DNA from: Anopheles merus
Lineage: Eukaryota; Arthropoda; Insecta; Diptera; Culicidae
Direction of reading: 5' to 3'
DNA length: 64,000 nt
Assembly (NCBI RefSeq): GCF_017562075.2
Contig: NC_054083.1
Coordinates: forward strand, 10,974,607-11,038,606
Under the pieces are notes generated by a model. The model had not been told where the DNA came from. It did no database searches and saw nothing but the letters and a program-made list of their open reading frames with translations. Shown here one piece after another: positions 33,665 to 46,890 of this stretch; positions within the stretch are counted from its first letter, which is position 1; each line of letters opens with the position of its first letter. The position numbers and the translations under genes are program-made.

Positions 33665-34544
33665 CTTGAACTCACCCTGGTTCAGATCCGCTTCAGCAGA
33701 GTCAACTCCTATTCGGCTGGTCAGGGACGGCTGGATCGGGAGTGATGTCTTCACTGCTGCTTGTTGGTCTTCTCAGGATCAAATACGACGTCTTCTGTAT
33801 TACGTGCCGGTTGCCCTCAAACCGAGAACGATGGTTGACTCAACCGGAACGATGTTTTCTTAGCGGTGGGTCGGCGGTCATACACACGACGGTCATACAC
33901 ACGATGGATACACTCGTCACAATTAATTTCATCAATTTGCTCTTCCTACGTTGCACTGCGTCGGATGCCTTATGCAATATTTAGCTCGCGGCACACGTGT
34001 TTCGTTATGCAGACTTTTATAATCACGTTTCGTCGGAGTTAACGTCCGATACTTGCGACGCACGCGTTTTACGATAACTGTTTTTTTTCTCAACTGGCGC
34101 TAAACTGACGGTGTCATGTTGTGTTGCGAGAACGGATGCACCTTTCGAAGCTCGCGGCGTACACGTATTGGTCACCTTTTCACTAGTTCAGCATTTGCCT
34201 CATACGTTGGCAGTATCGAGTTCACTTTCGATTGCGTCACTTCACTAGCGGTAATGACCGCGTTCTATTCACTGTTGTGTCGTTGCACTTACAGTTATTT
34301 TGCACTCACTCACCGCCGAGGCGCTTCTCGGGTTTTGCTTCGTCGGCAACTGGTGCGTGGCCCTTCTTCCTGGGCTGGCTGTCGTATATCGGCTACGCCG
34401 GATCGTCGTCCGTCGCCGTTGTTTCACTATCACAACCCTGCTTGGGTTGCTGTGGGGTCTATTCACGCCTCTACGGGCTTGTTACTACTTCGGGTTTTTA
34501 TTTCCCGATTTATTTGACTACTTGCCGAACCGTTGGTTGATGCG
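33665..34544 (-). other. 5' leader of the BEL/Pao element
   Basis: About 880 nt between primer-binding site and gag ATG. It holds no domain-bearing frame; plus-strand frames across it are incidental. Packaging and dimerisation signals would be expected here but none can be named. Confidence 0.6.
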
Positions 34545-34562
34545 TCCTCTCTGGAGCCACCA
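34545..34562 (-). promoter_or_regulatory. Candidate primer-binding site
   Basis: On the minus strand, two bases after the 5' LTR, comes TGGTGGCTCCAGAGAGGA. It starts with TGG, complementary to a tRNA 3' CCA end. The tRNA species was not identified. Confidence 0.65.
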
Positions 34563-34564
34563 TT

Positions 34565-34879
34565 TGTCGCGCACACGAAAGTGTCTTTCGGAGCAGCAGC
34601 TTAAGACAGGCACAGTACACGCCGACTTAAGCACAATAATAACGCACCAACTGGTTCTTGGCAAATAATCGATTCATTAGTTTATTCAATTGATTTTATA
34701 CTCTAAAAATGCTGACCGTCGTCGATCAGCATATTTTTCTTAGTCTATTCTTCTTAGCCTATTTTCCATTTAATCGTTAAACCAGCGCGCATCGCTGGCG
34801 CGTTGCATAACGTAGCTAGTCAGCATTTATTGACCTAGCAACGCTTTGTTTTTTTAAGCCTAAATTGTCGTCAGCCACA
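34565..34879 (-). repeat. 5' LTR of the BEL/Pao element
   Basis: 315 bp, matching 26601-26915 except for one base near its outer end. Confidence 0.97.
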
Positions 34880-34884
34880 TATGT
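34880..34884. repeat. Target site duplication (right), TATGT
   Basis: Second copy of the 5-bp duplication flanking the LTR element. Confidence 0.9.
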
Positions 34885-35310
34885 GATATGAGGTCTTATT
34901 ATGATTGTGTATCGTTTAATCTTATTGTCCTACCTAAGTGAGCTATACAAACTACGAAATGCTTTTTCACATTTTACGATAGCATTTTCTACATGCGATT
35001 TGAAAGTTAGACTTTTGTGAAAAGTAACACTATTTTTTTCCACGGAATATAAGAATTTGAAATTTTTTATTGACTTCTTGAGATTTTCCTACAACTTGTA
35101 AAGTATGTGTAGAACAAAGCTTATGGCTTGTTACCATTAATCTTTAACTTCCATTTAACACAATTCTTGGCATATTTGATAAGCGCCAAATGCTGAGGCA
35201 GTAATCGCAACATCATCGGTAAAAAGGTTTTGAACACATTTTTTTTGTAAAGTCAGAAATGTATATATTAAATAAAAGTATGCCTCAGAATTGGTGGACT
35301 TAATTATTAC
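34885..35310 (-). pseudogene. Non-LTR RT fragment, proximal part
   Basis: With a few stops and shifts, the minus strand gives a Jockey-type RT stretch: CVQNLFTDDVAITASAFGAY around the active site (TDD in place of the usual ADD), then WKLKING, then SLTFKSHVENAIVKCEKAFR, and RPHIT at the LTR junction. The motif carries on at 26600 beyond the LTR element. Its 5' end lies near 35310. Confidence 0.85.
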
Positions 35311-38300
35311 TTTATTTTTCCTATAACTGGTAAAAATTTGTATTATATTATCAAATAATTAAGTAACTAATTTGATATTTACTTCCATTACAAGACAAAA
35401 CAAATTTTGATGTTATATGATGATTTTCATAAATTTTACATCTGATGTAAACAGTAACTAATGTAAACAGTTACTAATATATTGTTTAAGAAATTGATTC
35501 AAACGAAATGATTCAAATATATAATCATCTTTTACTGCTGTGCTCAATGTTCCACTTTTATATTTTCTTTCAATTTTGATTTGGAACAGTTCCGTAAAAA
35601 ACACTCCGTAAAAAACACACCAAATATATTTGACTCTCAAAGAGTCTAGGGAATAAAACAAGTTCTGTAAATTAAAATGATACATCAAGCAACTTCTAAT
35701 ATGAATATTATTCTTAGCCTTCTTAAGTATAAGAACAATATTCTCTCATTAATTAAGATACTTTTTAATTGCAATTTTAAAAGTACAGAATAAAACGATC
35801 TAAAGTAAAGCAAAACAAGCAATATGTCTATATTTTCAATTTCACCCTAATTAAAAGATACTACCGCTCTTGCGAGAAAAATCCTCTGCAAAGGTAGTGT
35901 TGTTCCTCGTATGCCATACCAATCTCTGGCTCACGTCCACCGCCATGGCAGGCCCATCAATTTTAAGCTCATTAAAGCACTACCCACCAATCTTTCAACG
36001 CACCCCGAAGTATCATTCACCCGTCGTGTCGGTTGTTGAACTGCTTACGCGACATAATCACCAAAACCCGCCCGCTGCTTAATGCAGCAGAAGAGATATT
36101 TGAATCGTCGTGAAAATTCTCCTACCCGGCCCGATAAGATCTTGACCCGGCTAAAGCAACATAAACAAGCCATAAAACGGCAGCCCGGAACCGATTCGGG
36201 AGCGGAACACCCAGCACGTTACTGCAAACACCCCCCACCCAAAACAGTTCCCATCCCGATGCCACTTTCGTTAGCTTCTTTACGTATTGTGTTTAGAAAT
36301 TTCCCGTCTGTTCTTTTTGGCTCACCAATCTCGTCCCCTCATTCGTTGACTGGAAAGCAAACTCTCGACGGCTTGACGAGCGCTTAACATCTTTCTTTCG
36401 TAATGTTATCAGGATAAAGAAGACTGCGACTATGACGATGATGATGATGATGATGGGATGTGGTGCCAGTTTTCGGTTAAAGTCGACAACATGACACCCG
36501 TGGCATACGCACAAACACACACACCCTCACTGGAGTGAACACTTCTTCTCCTTGTCACCGAATTTTGACCGGGTTCCCAAGTGACTACCGAAATCTTTTG
36601 TAAACTCCTGTCGGAGAAAGGCAAGTGCCACCCAACGTATAAAATCTAATCGCAAAATGCCGGAAGGTGGGCGTGAGTGAGGCACACGAAGCTCCGGAAG
36701 GAAGTGTAAAGATGTTTTCGAAATCGACAACCATCGTTTGGAGGAAAGTTGATCCTCCCCTCCCCATGCAATGTGTGTGCCTCAATCTCACAGCCACCAA
36801 AATGTCTCGTCTCATTTTCGCTCTAAATGGGCTTCCCGTTTTCTACGCGCTTCTAGATTAGCAAAACCGCAACCCGCAGGTCGATACACTCTCGCGAACA
36901 AAACTTTATCTTTCGCGCCATTTTGAGCCGCACGCCTGGTTAAGCAGCAGCGAGGAAGGGGGGAGGTCGGTCGAAATAATCAATTATGGACATGATTTAT
37001 AACTTTATCGCTTTCCCGGGCCATGGGAGTGGATCAGTTTGTTTTCCCCGTGTCCAGCAATATGAAAGCAGATGCTCCGGACATCGACAGGCTGCGGGTT
37101 TAGTGCTGCTGCCCCTTCGCTAGCCTAATTGACGCTAAACAATGGAGCAAAAAAGCGGAACAAAGGAAGCCCCCATACGGTGCAGGGATTTTATTAAAAC
37201 GAAACCGAAGCGAAGGAGCTAAAACAATTGGGTGCGCTTGACTCCTCCGCGCGAAAGGTTACCATTCAGTGCCGCTCGGTAAAGAACGGATCCAAGAAAC
37301 GATAACATCCAAACGTGGCGCTCATAAATCATGCTTTGCAGAAGGGAAATTTATTCACCATCTAGTGAATCGTCGGTGGCACTTTGTTTGCTTCACCTGC
37401 CCCGACAGACAAAACTGGTCGATCGGAAAGAAAATACCAACGTTTCCTCAATTATACCTCCGTTTGCCTCCGTCCAGTTGGTGGAATGTGTGACTGGCAG
37501 TGGATATAACTCATGTGAAATGGGTTCCGTGGGTTGAATTGATTTTCCCCTGTTCTACATCATCATCATCATCACCAACACCACCACCATCATCACGTAG
37601 GTGGGTGGGTTTGCTGGTTGGGCGTTTGGTTGTAATGTGAATTATTATTAATTTCCTTCAGGGAATAATCATTTCTGTATTATTAAAAATCGTTGTCGTG
37701 TGCACAAAAAATGCGATGGCCTTGGAATGCGTGAGGGCATTCGCATCGATTAAATGTGGACCGAAATGCGTGTGGCCTTCATTCATTTTTACTTCGCTGT
37801 ACGGGCCTGAGGTAATGTAATGCTTTCTACATACATAATACGCACATATATTGAGTGTATCATGCGTTTTATGTTGCATTACTTAGACCGCCGACCATCT
37901 GGGTTGAGGATGTTCGGTGGATCTTTGTGATTTTATTATTCAGAAAGAACGGCTTCGGCCGTATGGCTTAAAGTGGGTCTTTGTGATAATAAACTCAAAT
38001 GCATTAATATTTTAATTTTATTTTTTTTTATTTTGAAAACTTTGCACTCTTTTACATGTAAATTTTAAAAAAGGGAATAAAACAAACTTCATTAGAATAT
38101 TAAAAATTGAAGTACTGCTACGAATATTTATTTACTTTGGTCCCATAAGAAGTATTCGAAATAGCGGTTTGTCTTGCGCTACCGCCTCCCAATCCCTTTC
38201 TAACAGATACATCCAAGCCATGTTGCTACCTTAACTTGGGCCTACCAGGCCTTCCATATCTGCCTTCCTCATTAAAATTCAATGGTTTTTTTTAGCTTGA

Positions 38301-38783
38301 AATACAATAATATTTTAAGTTGAATGATGTTGTAATGTTTACGGACCGTTTACGCATATTTTTTATTCATGCCGTCCAACTGTATTGTATTGCAACATAG
38401 AAATCATAAAGAAATTCTATATTACAGATATTAAAGATTAAAAAATAGTCTACGGAGCGTTTATGGAGATGTGGCGAAATAGCTGTTTCAGATTGTTTTT
38501 TCCAGATTCAGTTTGCCTTAATGCGGAGCCTATGGTGTCACGACTTTGACAAAGAAGCTCCATTAATTCATGATTTGGTTAAAATTTCAAGATTCAACTT
38601 AACCATAAGATTTGATAGTTTGGCGAATTGATACTATTGATCTGTACCGTTGTCACTGATCATTATTGTAACGGAAGTTGATTTAATGTTGCCATATCTT
38701 CAACCAGGTGCTATCATGGAGACAATAAGGGTAAAATTTATTTATGTGGGCATTTTCTTTAACAAATATGACTGCAAAAATTG
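35311..38783. other. Non-coding spacer
   Basis: AT-rich to 35850. 35850-37650 is GC-richer with short tandem ATG (36431-36456) and CATCAT/CACCAC (37558-37596) tracts. 37900-38780 is AT-rich again. No gene supported. Confidence 0.35.
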
Positions 38784-39257
<474 letters not shown>

Positions 39258-41798
39258 GATCATTATATAATATAAAGGAATTGCACAGTAATTCTACAAT
39301 AGCATAATATGAGGTAGATTTTAGGAAGCTTTCATTTTAAGAAAACATAGTATATTTAAGTCATGTTCCAACGAACATAACATTTTACTACCTGAAAGAT
39401 TTGCTGTCATTCGATGATATAAATGATGACATATTATTAAGATGTCAAAAGACATTTCTATCCTAAAAAATCTTCTTCTGCTACAATTAATTTTAGCTAA
39501 AAGAATCAGCCATATCACAATCACTTTTTTTCATCTAAAAGTACATGTAGAGCTGCGTGGCCATAAATGTTCTTGACTTTCTCATCTATTTACATGGAAT
39601 CAACTAAATTTTGTTGGGTATCAACAACACGTTCATGATCACCAGCTTCCCAAACGCAGCCAAAGTAGCAAAAACGTGTCAATCGCAAATTCCTCCAATT
39701 CGATTCCGTGGACCTCACGGTAACAACAAACAACGAAATAAAACGTGCATACTCCACAGGACACGAAGCCGCAATTTTACACAAATAAGCTTTAGGTTCC
39801 AGTACTTATGCACAGTTGCCGTTGTGCGTGTTAGGTTTCTTCTTTTTTTTTCCTTTTCCATTCCCATCCTCCAATGTCACGAACGGTAATTGTGTCTCGA
39901 ATGTCGCAAAAGGATTTTTACGAAGCTTGTGTGAAAATTGCTCTTCACGGCAAAGCAGCGGCAGAACAAAGTGCAGCAGCACCAACACGACCAATAGTGT
40001 GTGGAAACATGCGAAAAACACGGACGCGGGGGTTGAATGTTTGTTGACGGAAGTGTCGCAAGGTAGCGAATCGTGTCACGCCTCTCCCATCGACGCAGCA
40101 ACACAACGCAAATGACATTTACTTCCGGCGGGGAAGTGCTGCACTCTGCTAGCTTCATTTGCTCGCGGCTCCTACCAAATAACCTCGAGCGAAACATACC
40201 CATATTCACCTCATGATTGTGCTTCATTTATGGTGTTCTCCGACCATCTTTATCGGTTGGTGGGGTATAGATGATAGGCGCATAAAAGTAAACGACGGAG
40301 GAGGTTTAACCATCCACTCGACTTGCTCCACGGCGTGCACAAGTACAGGTACACACACACTCACACACACACACACACAGTAATGGTACGACGACTTTTT
40401 CCCTGGAGGGCATTGGAACCACGGAGAGCTTCGTTTGCCTTCCACAAACCAGCATTTCTCCGGAGGCTGTGATGTTGAAAGAAGAGTGTTTATTCTACTC
40501 CCAAGGCACTTCTGGCTCGAGTGTCCTTTGGTGCCGCCGTGCCACCCATACCTTGCACACTTCGCTGCCAAACGACTCACAACAACACGCGTTTCTCAGC
40601 CTCGTCAACTCACATGGCCGTGCACCCGGCCGTACGGTAGCATGGGTTCTATCCAATTTTTTCTTTCCTTTTTTTCATCTGTTTGCTATTTACTTACCTC
40701 TTTGCCTCCGCTTTGATACAGGCAGCACACCTACGCATGGAGACACCACACAACCATGTACAGCGTGTCACAAAGCCCTGTTTCGCGATGTAATCCAGCG
40801 TAGGCTCCATTCTCAACAGCAGCAGCAGCAAGAGATATAACAAATATGGAAATTCACCTACGACCCGACCCGGCGACTCACCTGCTTGTGTGTTGCGCTC
40901 GCTCTCAACGCTTCCCACCATTCCCACCGGAGTTGAACGTTTCCAATTTACCGCCCAAACAGCGCCCAAACACGTCCACCGGTAGACGGGAAAGTCAGAC
41001 CGAAATCATCATCTAAATCTAATTCAAAGTTTACATTATCTCCCACTTCGCAAACGCATTATGGCAACCATCAGCATCACGGTACGATTTATGTTTATCA
41101 TGTGGTGATTTCTGTGAGACGTGATGAATATGTTTGCAGTGCCGAGGTAAACACGGGTAAAGGATATGCTGCCTTTTGTGCACGTTTCGGCATACCTTTC
41201 TGTGAAATGGCGTTTTGTTTCGACATTTTAAAGCATGTTTTATTCCTTTTTCTGCCTTATTTTCAGCCTATTTTTGTCAAAGCATTAGTCCTGAGAGAGG
41301 CGCGATTTATCATCAAAGGGTTTTCGAAAGTGTTCAAATAGTGCTTGAATATATCAATCTTATGGTTGGGTATGCGCGTGTGTGTGTTTAATTGGGAAGG
41401 TGAGTCTGAGACTATTTATGTCCGTCAAAAATCTTGAACAAAGGTTCTTAGCATCTGTCGTTGAATGGTGAACATAAAGTTGACCATGAATTTATGGCAT
41501 TAGACCTGATTATCTCCAATATCTGCCAATTCCATTGTTCCCATTGCCTTTTCAGAGTCAAGAGATTCTTATCAAGAGATTGTACCGCATTCAGCACAAC
41601 CTCTGCAATTGGCATGTATTAATTATTGACTCATTAGTTTACGGTTTTGCATGTTAATCATTTATCATCTTTGATCTGCAGACGATGTCGCTTCTTCTTT
41701 AAGTTTGTAAAAATAGATTTGCTAGTTTGGAGCAATTTTACAGATAAAAAGTACTCACATGTCCTTCACATCTAGCTGTTCAAAAAAACAGTACTTAC
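39258..41798. other. Non-coding spacer
   Basis: 39600-41000 is GC-richer, with a (CA)n tract at 40350-40379 and overlapping frames without motifs. 41000-41800 is AT-rich. No gene supported. Confidence 0.3.
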
Positions 41799-41799
41799 C

Positions 41800-42196
41800 T
41801 CGATACGTGTCACTTGCTGTAATAAACTTCCAATAAATTAATCCCTTCACGGGCGATCAGAATGTTCGGAAATTGGCTTTGATATATCAAAGCGCGGTAG
41901 AAATTACTCTTCGCCATCACAAGAGTAATTGCTGTCCCAAAGTCTGACGAGATATCAGTATTGCCGCTGACGCCCATGCGATGGATTCCACTCGGAATTT
42001 GTTGACTCCAATTTTGGAGCAATCTACTCAATCTATTGACACGCGCTCGGTCGTATGTTTACGCAATCACGTCTATTGACATTTGGTGGTTATTTATGTT
42101 CTTTTCTGTACTTTTGGAAAGGTCAAACTGAACCGCACGCACGTTTAGTGGTGCTCTATTACCAACTTTATCCAGTCGCTGGAAGATAGTACACAT
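41800..42196 (-). other. Candidate minus-strand spliced exon, coding status unclear
   Basis: On the minus strand a long pyrimidine-rich stretch ending TTTTTTAATAG (about 42206-42197) looks like a 3' splice site, and ATCGAG|GTAAGT at the lower end (GT at 41799) is a strong donor. Between them one frame runs for most of the exon but is broken by an in-frame TAA at 42059-42061; after it the same frame stays open to a TGA at 41810. The apparent signal peptide upstream is the translated pyrimidine tract. It may be an untranslated or non-coding RNA exon, or a decayed coding exon. The protein family is not recognised. Confidence 0.25.
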
Positions 42197-42869
42197 TTCT
42201 ATTAAAAAAGTAAAAACAAAATAAATAAGCAACATATTTTTCACTAACCATACAAAACAATTTGTTAGGCCTAATGGAGTAGATGGGGAAATTTAGTGAG
42301 TGAAGCTATATGGTTAGTATACTATACTTTGCCTATTGGCATACAGTATATTTTGATCACTGTTCGTCTATAACGGCACTATTCTAGACTAAACAATTAA
42401 TCTCCTCGAACAAAATGGAATGCATCATGCAATGCTTGATTGAAATTGATAGCTATTATCAGTGGATCACACCAAGAGTAATAAAAAAAGCTTTGGCAAA
42501 AATATAATAAATATTACATCTTTTTGTCAGTGTGGTGCTATGTAAAATGTTTCATGGATTTTATTTATTTTAGGAACAAAATAAAATCCATTCACACACG
42601 ACTCACTGTAATTACCTGAATTTGCGATCTTTAATTTAACGATTTAAACGCACACAAGACATATAATTTCTCAATTTACTGTTTACCGGTAAATACGTGT
42701 ATCGCACACAAATACTACTGTATGTTACACTTGAAAATTAAATGATGTCATACATGATAAGCGTTACGATCAAGCACCGTACCATTCAATACACGGCACT
42801 ATAATTAGTCATGCCCTGTCAGTAGGTTGTTGCAGAGTCCACGGAAGAGATATTTTACACTGCAAAACC
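42197..42869. other. Upstream region of the caspase gene
   Basis: AT-rich, with no coding sequence. It would hold the promoter of the plus-strand caspase. No clear TATA box or initiator could be fixed. Confidence 0.3.
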
Positions 42870-43858
42870 ATGAACGCATCAACACTCTCTACCGCTTTCG
42901 ATGAGGTGGACAACAATACCCGGGTTTTGTAAGTTACTTCGAAACTTCAATTTATAATTTTAAGCTTATCATTGTATCATGTTTTAGATCACTAGTAGCA
43001 AGCGTTCCAGAAACCATCTCTTCTTCAATGATTCATGAGTTAGAACCTGTTGACGACGCTCATTACAATATGAGCCATAACCGGCGTGGTGTGGCAGCAG
43101 TTTTTAATCATCGGAAATTTCTCCATGCCTCCGAACGCAAAGGAACCGATGCGGATTGTGACAATATTAGACAGGTGCTGATCCATTTACAGTTTGAGGT
43201 GCGTGTGTACGATGATTTAACGAAAAAAGATATAAAACAAGTGCTCGACGATTTGGCAGAAGAGGATCACAAGAATAGTGACTGTTTGCTCGTGGTGATT
43301 ATGACACACGGAGATGATGATGTTTTGCATGCAAAAGATGGCACTTTCAATGTAGATCGACTTTGGGAAAATTTTATCGGAGATTCGTGCCCCTCTTTAC
43401 TCGGCAAACCAAAACTGTTTTTCATACAAGCTTGTCGAGGTAGCAGCTTTGACACGGGCGTTCATTTTAGCCAATGTATTAAACAGGTTGCTAAAACCGT
43501 TGTTCCCTGCACAATGCAAGAACTACCACAGCCGACCATAGGTCGCGGGTGTCCTAAGTCATCGATACAGTATGCTATTCCATCAATGGCCGATCTGCTG
43601 GTTATGTACTCCACCTATAAAGGCCATTACGCGTGGCGCAATCCTAGCACCGGTTCTTGGTTTATTCGGGCGCTGTGTGATGAGCTGCGGGAGCATGGAA
43701 ATAGCAAGGAGTTGCTACAGCTATTGACATCTGTATCGCGCAGAGTAGCGTATGAATTCCAATCCAACGTACCCAATAACAGCCAAATAGACTGTCAGAA
43801 GCAAATGCCTTGCATTGTTTCGATGCTTACCCGACGAATTTATTTTTCAAAAAAATGA
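42870..43858 (+). CDS. Caspase, short prodomain (copy 1)
   Basis: A C14 cysteine protease that would cut after aspartate in apoptosis or related signalling. Two exons, 42870-42928 and 42988-43858, are joined by a 59-bp GT-AG intron; the frame runs straight into the long exon and gives 309 residues. Seen: YNMSHNRRG (46-54), catalytic H127 in MTHGDDD, catalytic C169 in QACRG, ADLLVMYS (221-228) and the small-subunit block YAWRN...GSWFI (234-246). The N-terminus is about 45 residues with no CARD or DED, so it is effector-like by architecture. The linker between subunits has no aspartate from D175 to the ADLL motif, which is unusual for a caspase activated by linker cleavage. It lies tail to tail with its paralogue at 44155. 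The start is the first ATG of exon 1. Confidence 0.93.
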
Positions 43859-44154
43859 GACTTTTGTTTTTATCTCGATACGATACGATGGATGTTTAAT
43901 CAATCAAATGTGTTTTAACATTACTTTAAGCTAGGAAAAATCTAGTAGTAATAGTTATAAAATTATAAAAACCGTTATAAAAAACCGTACAAACTTACAA
44001 ATACACTTTATTCATCCATATTGGCCGTGAATTGTCTCTTGTGTTTCATTTTCAAAAAATTAAATTTGTAGCAGTCCCGGCATTGAGTTACAGACAAAGT
44101 TTTCGTTTAATGCACATATTTGCTAGAATCTCAAAACAAATGCAACAATAATGT
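43859..44154. other. Short spacer between convergent caspase genes
   Basis: AT-rich. A poly(A) signal for the minus-strand gene (AATAAA) lies at 44011-44006. No clear AATAAA is seen for the plus-strand gene; ATAAAA strings near 43960-43980 may serve. Confidence 0.5.
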
Positions 44155-45131
44155 TTATCTTGTTAACTTTAAAGGAAAATAAACCAGCTTTGTAAGCATC
44201 GACACAATGGACGGCATTTGTTTCATTGCATCCATTCTGCCCTTGCTCGGCACGTTTGACTGATAATCATAAGCTACTCTTCGCGAAACGGCCGTCAACA
44301 GCTGCAACAATTCCATGCGCTTCCAATTCGTTTCCAATTCCACGCATAGTGCCTGTATAAACCAAGATCCTCCCCTGGGGCTTCTCCATGACACATGGCC
44401 CTTATATGATGAGTACATCACCAACAAATCGGCCGTAGTCGGAATGACATACTTGTGCGATGAGAAATGGTCACTATCCAAATCGCGACAGCCCAGCTTC
44501 ACCCCTTTATCGAATGTGCTTCCACGGCAGGCTTGGACGAAAAACAGCTTCGGCTTGCCAAGTAGCGTAGTGCATGCGTTGCCCATAAAACTCTCCCATA
44601 ATTTGTCTACACTGTAAGGACCATCGTACGCATACAAAACGTCATCGTCTCCATGGGTCATTACCATTACTAATAAACAATCGCAATCGGAGTGATCCTC
44701 ACTGGCAAGATCAAGCAACACGCAGAAAAGCTCATCACGACCAAGATCATTGTAGACACGAACGTCAAACTGCATACTGGTTAAGACCGCTGTTGCTGCA
44801 TCACGATCCCTGTTTGTACCTTCGCGTTTGCTCATCAACTCGAAATTCTCATGGTTTAAAACAATTGCCATACCACGTCGCCGATGGTTTGTGTCATACT
44901 CTTCTTCTTGTAGCGCTTCTTGTGCATTCTGGGAACGTTGTCTTGATGCAATCTGGTCGGTTTGTGCTATCGAACTTATGAAAAAAAAATGTATTAATTC
45001 ATTATGTGGTTCGTTTCAGTTGGTTCGTTTTATAAGAATATTATGAAATTATTACTTGTTAAAGCTACTCACGGTATATTTCCATCGGAAAATTTGTTAT
45101 CCGGAGTGGGCTCAGGCGGTAAATCGTCCAT
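44155..45131 (-). CDS. Caspase, short prodomain (copy 2)
   Basis: Two exons on the minus strand: 45131-45073 (59 nt, donor GTGAGT) and 44974-44155, joined by a 98-bp intron, giving 292 residues. The ATG at 44871 is internal: upstream sequence in the same frame encodes YDTNHRRRG, the counterpart of YNMSHNRRG in copy 1. Catalytic H127 (MTHGDDD) and C169 (QACRG) have the same numbers as in copy 1, and exon 1 has the same length and phase. ADLLVMYS is at 201-208 and VSWRS...GSWFI follows. The subunit linker is 20 residues shorter than in copy 1 and has several aspartates (RDLDSD), so ordinary proteolytic activation is plausible. No long prodomain. The two genes most likely arose by inverted duplication. 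Confidence 0.93.
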
Positions 45132-46335
<1,204 letters not shown>

Positions 46336-46356
46336 TGAAGATTTTTGAAGAATTGT

Positions 46357-46890
46357 TTAACCTTTAAGTTGGCAACCGGATACCCGGGTATTTTTTTCAA
46401 CTTCGAACTGCAATAACTTTTGATTCATTGCTTTTATTAACCTGAAATTTTCCATAGCCTCTCAAATTTTAATTTATGATTTTTTAGTGCATAAGTTGTA
46501 ATTTTAAACCGCCTGTAAGTATTTTATTTTGAATTTTTTTTAACTTTACCACGTAAGTTGGCAACCAGCATACCCGGGTATTCCATACATTTTGTATGGA
46601 GAATGACGTTTCTCTTTATCCTCTTTTCGTATTGTGCTTATTTTCGAGTCAAATTCAAGCGATTCCAAATTTCGATTTGACCGTTATTTTTATAATATAA
46701 TGAAAAACTTAATGAATAAATGAAATGGAAGAGAATATATGGTCGGCATTACTTGCTTACAGCATTAAAATATAGAGAGCATTGTTTACCTTTGAAAATC
46801 GTTAATTTTTTGCATCAAAACGTGTGGAATACCCGGGTATGCCGGTTGCCAACATACGTGTGTAAATCTGGTTGCCAACTCTACGGTTAA
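46357..46890. mobile_element. piggyBac-style MITE (TTAA target), 534 bp including flanks
   Basis: TTAA stands at each end (46357-46360 and 46887-46890). Inward from it are CCTTTAAGTTGGCAACC on the left and its imperfect inverted match on the right. GTTGGCAACC occurs at 46368 and 46557 in direct orientation and at 46844 and 46870 inverted. The palindrome TACCCGGGTA occurs at 46381, 46571 and 46830. TTAA duplication with CC-starting ends is the mark of piggyBac elements. No transposase is present. Confidence 0.8.

Larger units (their letters stand above)
26601..34879 (-). mobile_element. Full-length BEL/Pao LTR retrotransposon with envelope gene
   Basis: This 8279-bp element on the minus strand has 315-bp LTRs (26601-26915 and 34565-34879), each with TGT...ACA ends, that by eye differ at one base (26912 G versus 34876 C). 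In element order it shows 5' LTR, primer-binding site, long leader, gag-pol, env, polypurine tract and 3' LTR, flanked by TATGT duplications. Both genes are open. The family is called BEL/Pao from the single long gag-pol frame, the DUF1759-like gag region, the DUF1758-like protease and the domain order RT-RNase H-integrase. Near-identical LTRs mean a recent insertion. It may still be mobile, but that is inference. Confidence 0.97.

Noticed and set aside
33665..33754. Extra 30 residues at the gag-pol N-terminus
   Set aside because: They depend on a GTG start; the first ATG at 33664 begins just before the PHD finger.
34116..34668. Overlapping plus-strand frames of 100-130 codons in the LTR element leader
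   Set aside because: They lie antisense in the element's 5' leader, overlap each other in different frames and show no domain.
42059..42244. Apparent secreted 61-residue minus-strand protein
   Set aside because: Its start codon in that frame is GTG, and the hydrophobic leader is best read as the pyrimidine tract of a 3' splice site.
44155..44871. 238-residue reading of caspase copy 2 starting at 44871
   Set aside because: That ATG is internal; 54 more N-terminal residues are encoded upstream across a 98-bp intron, matching copy 1.
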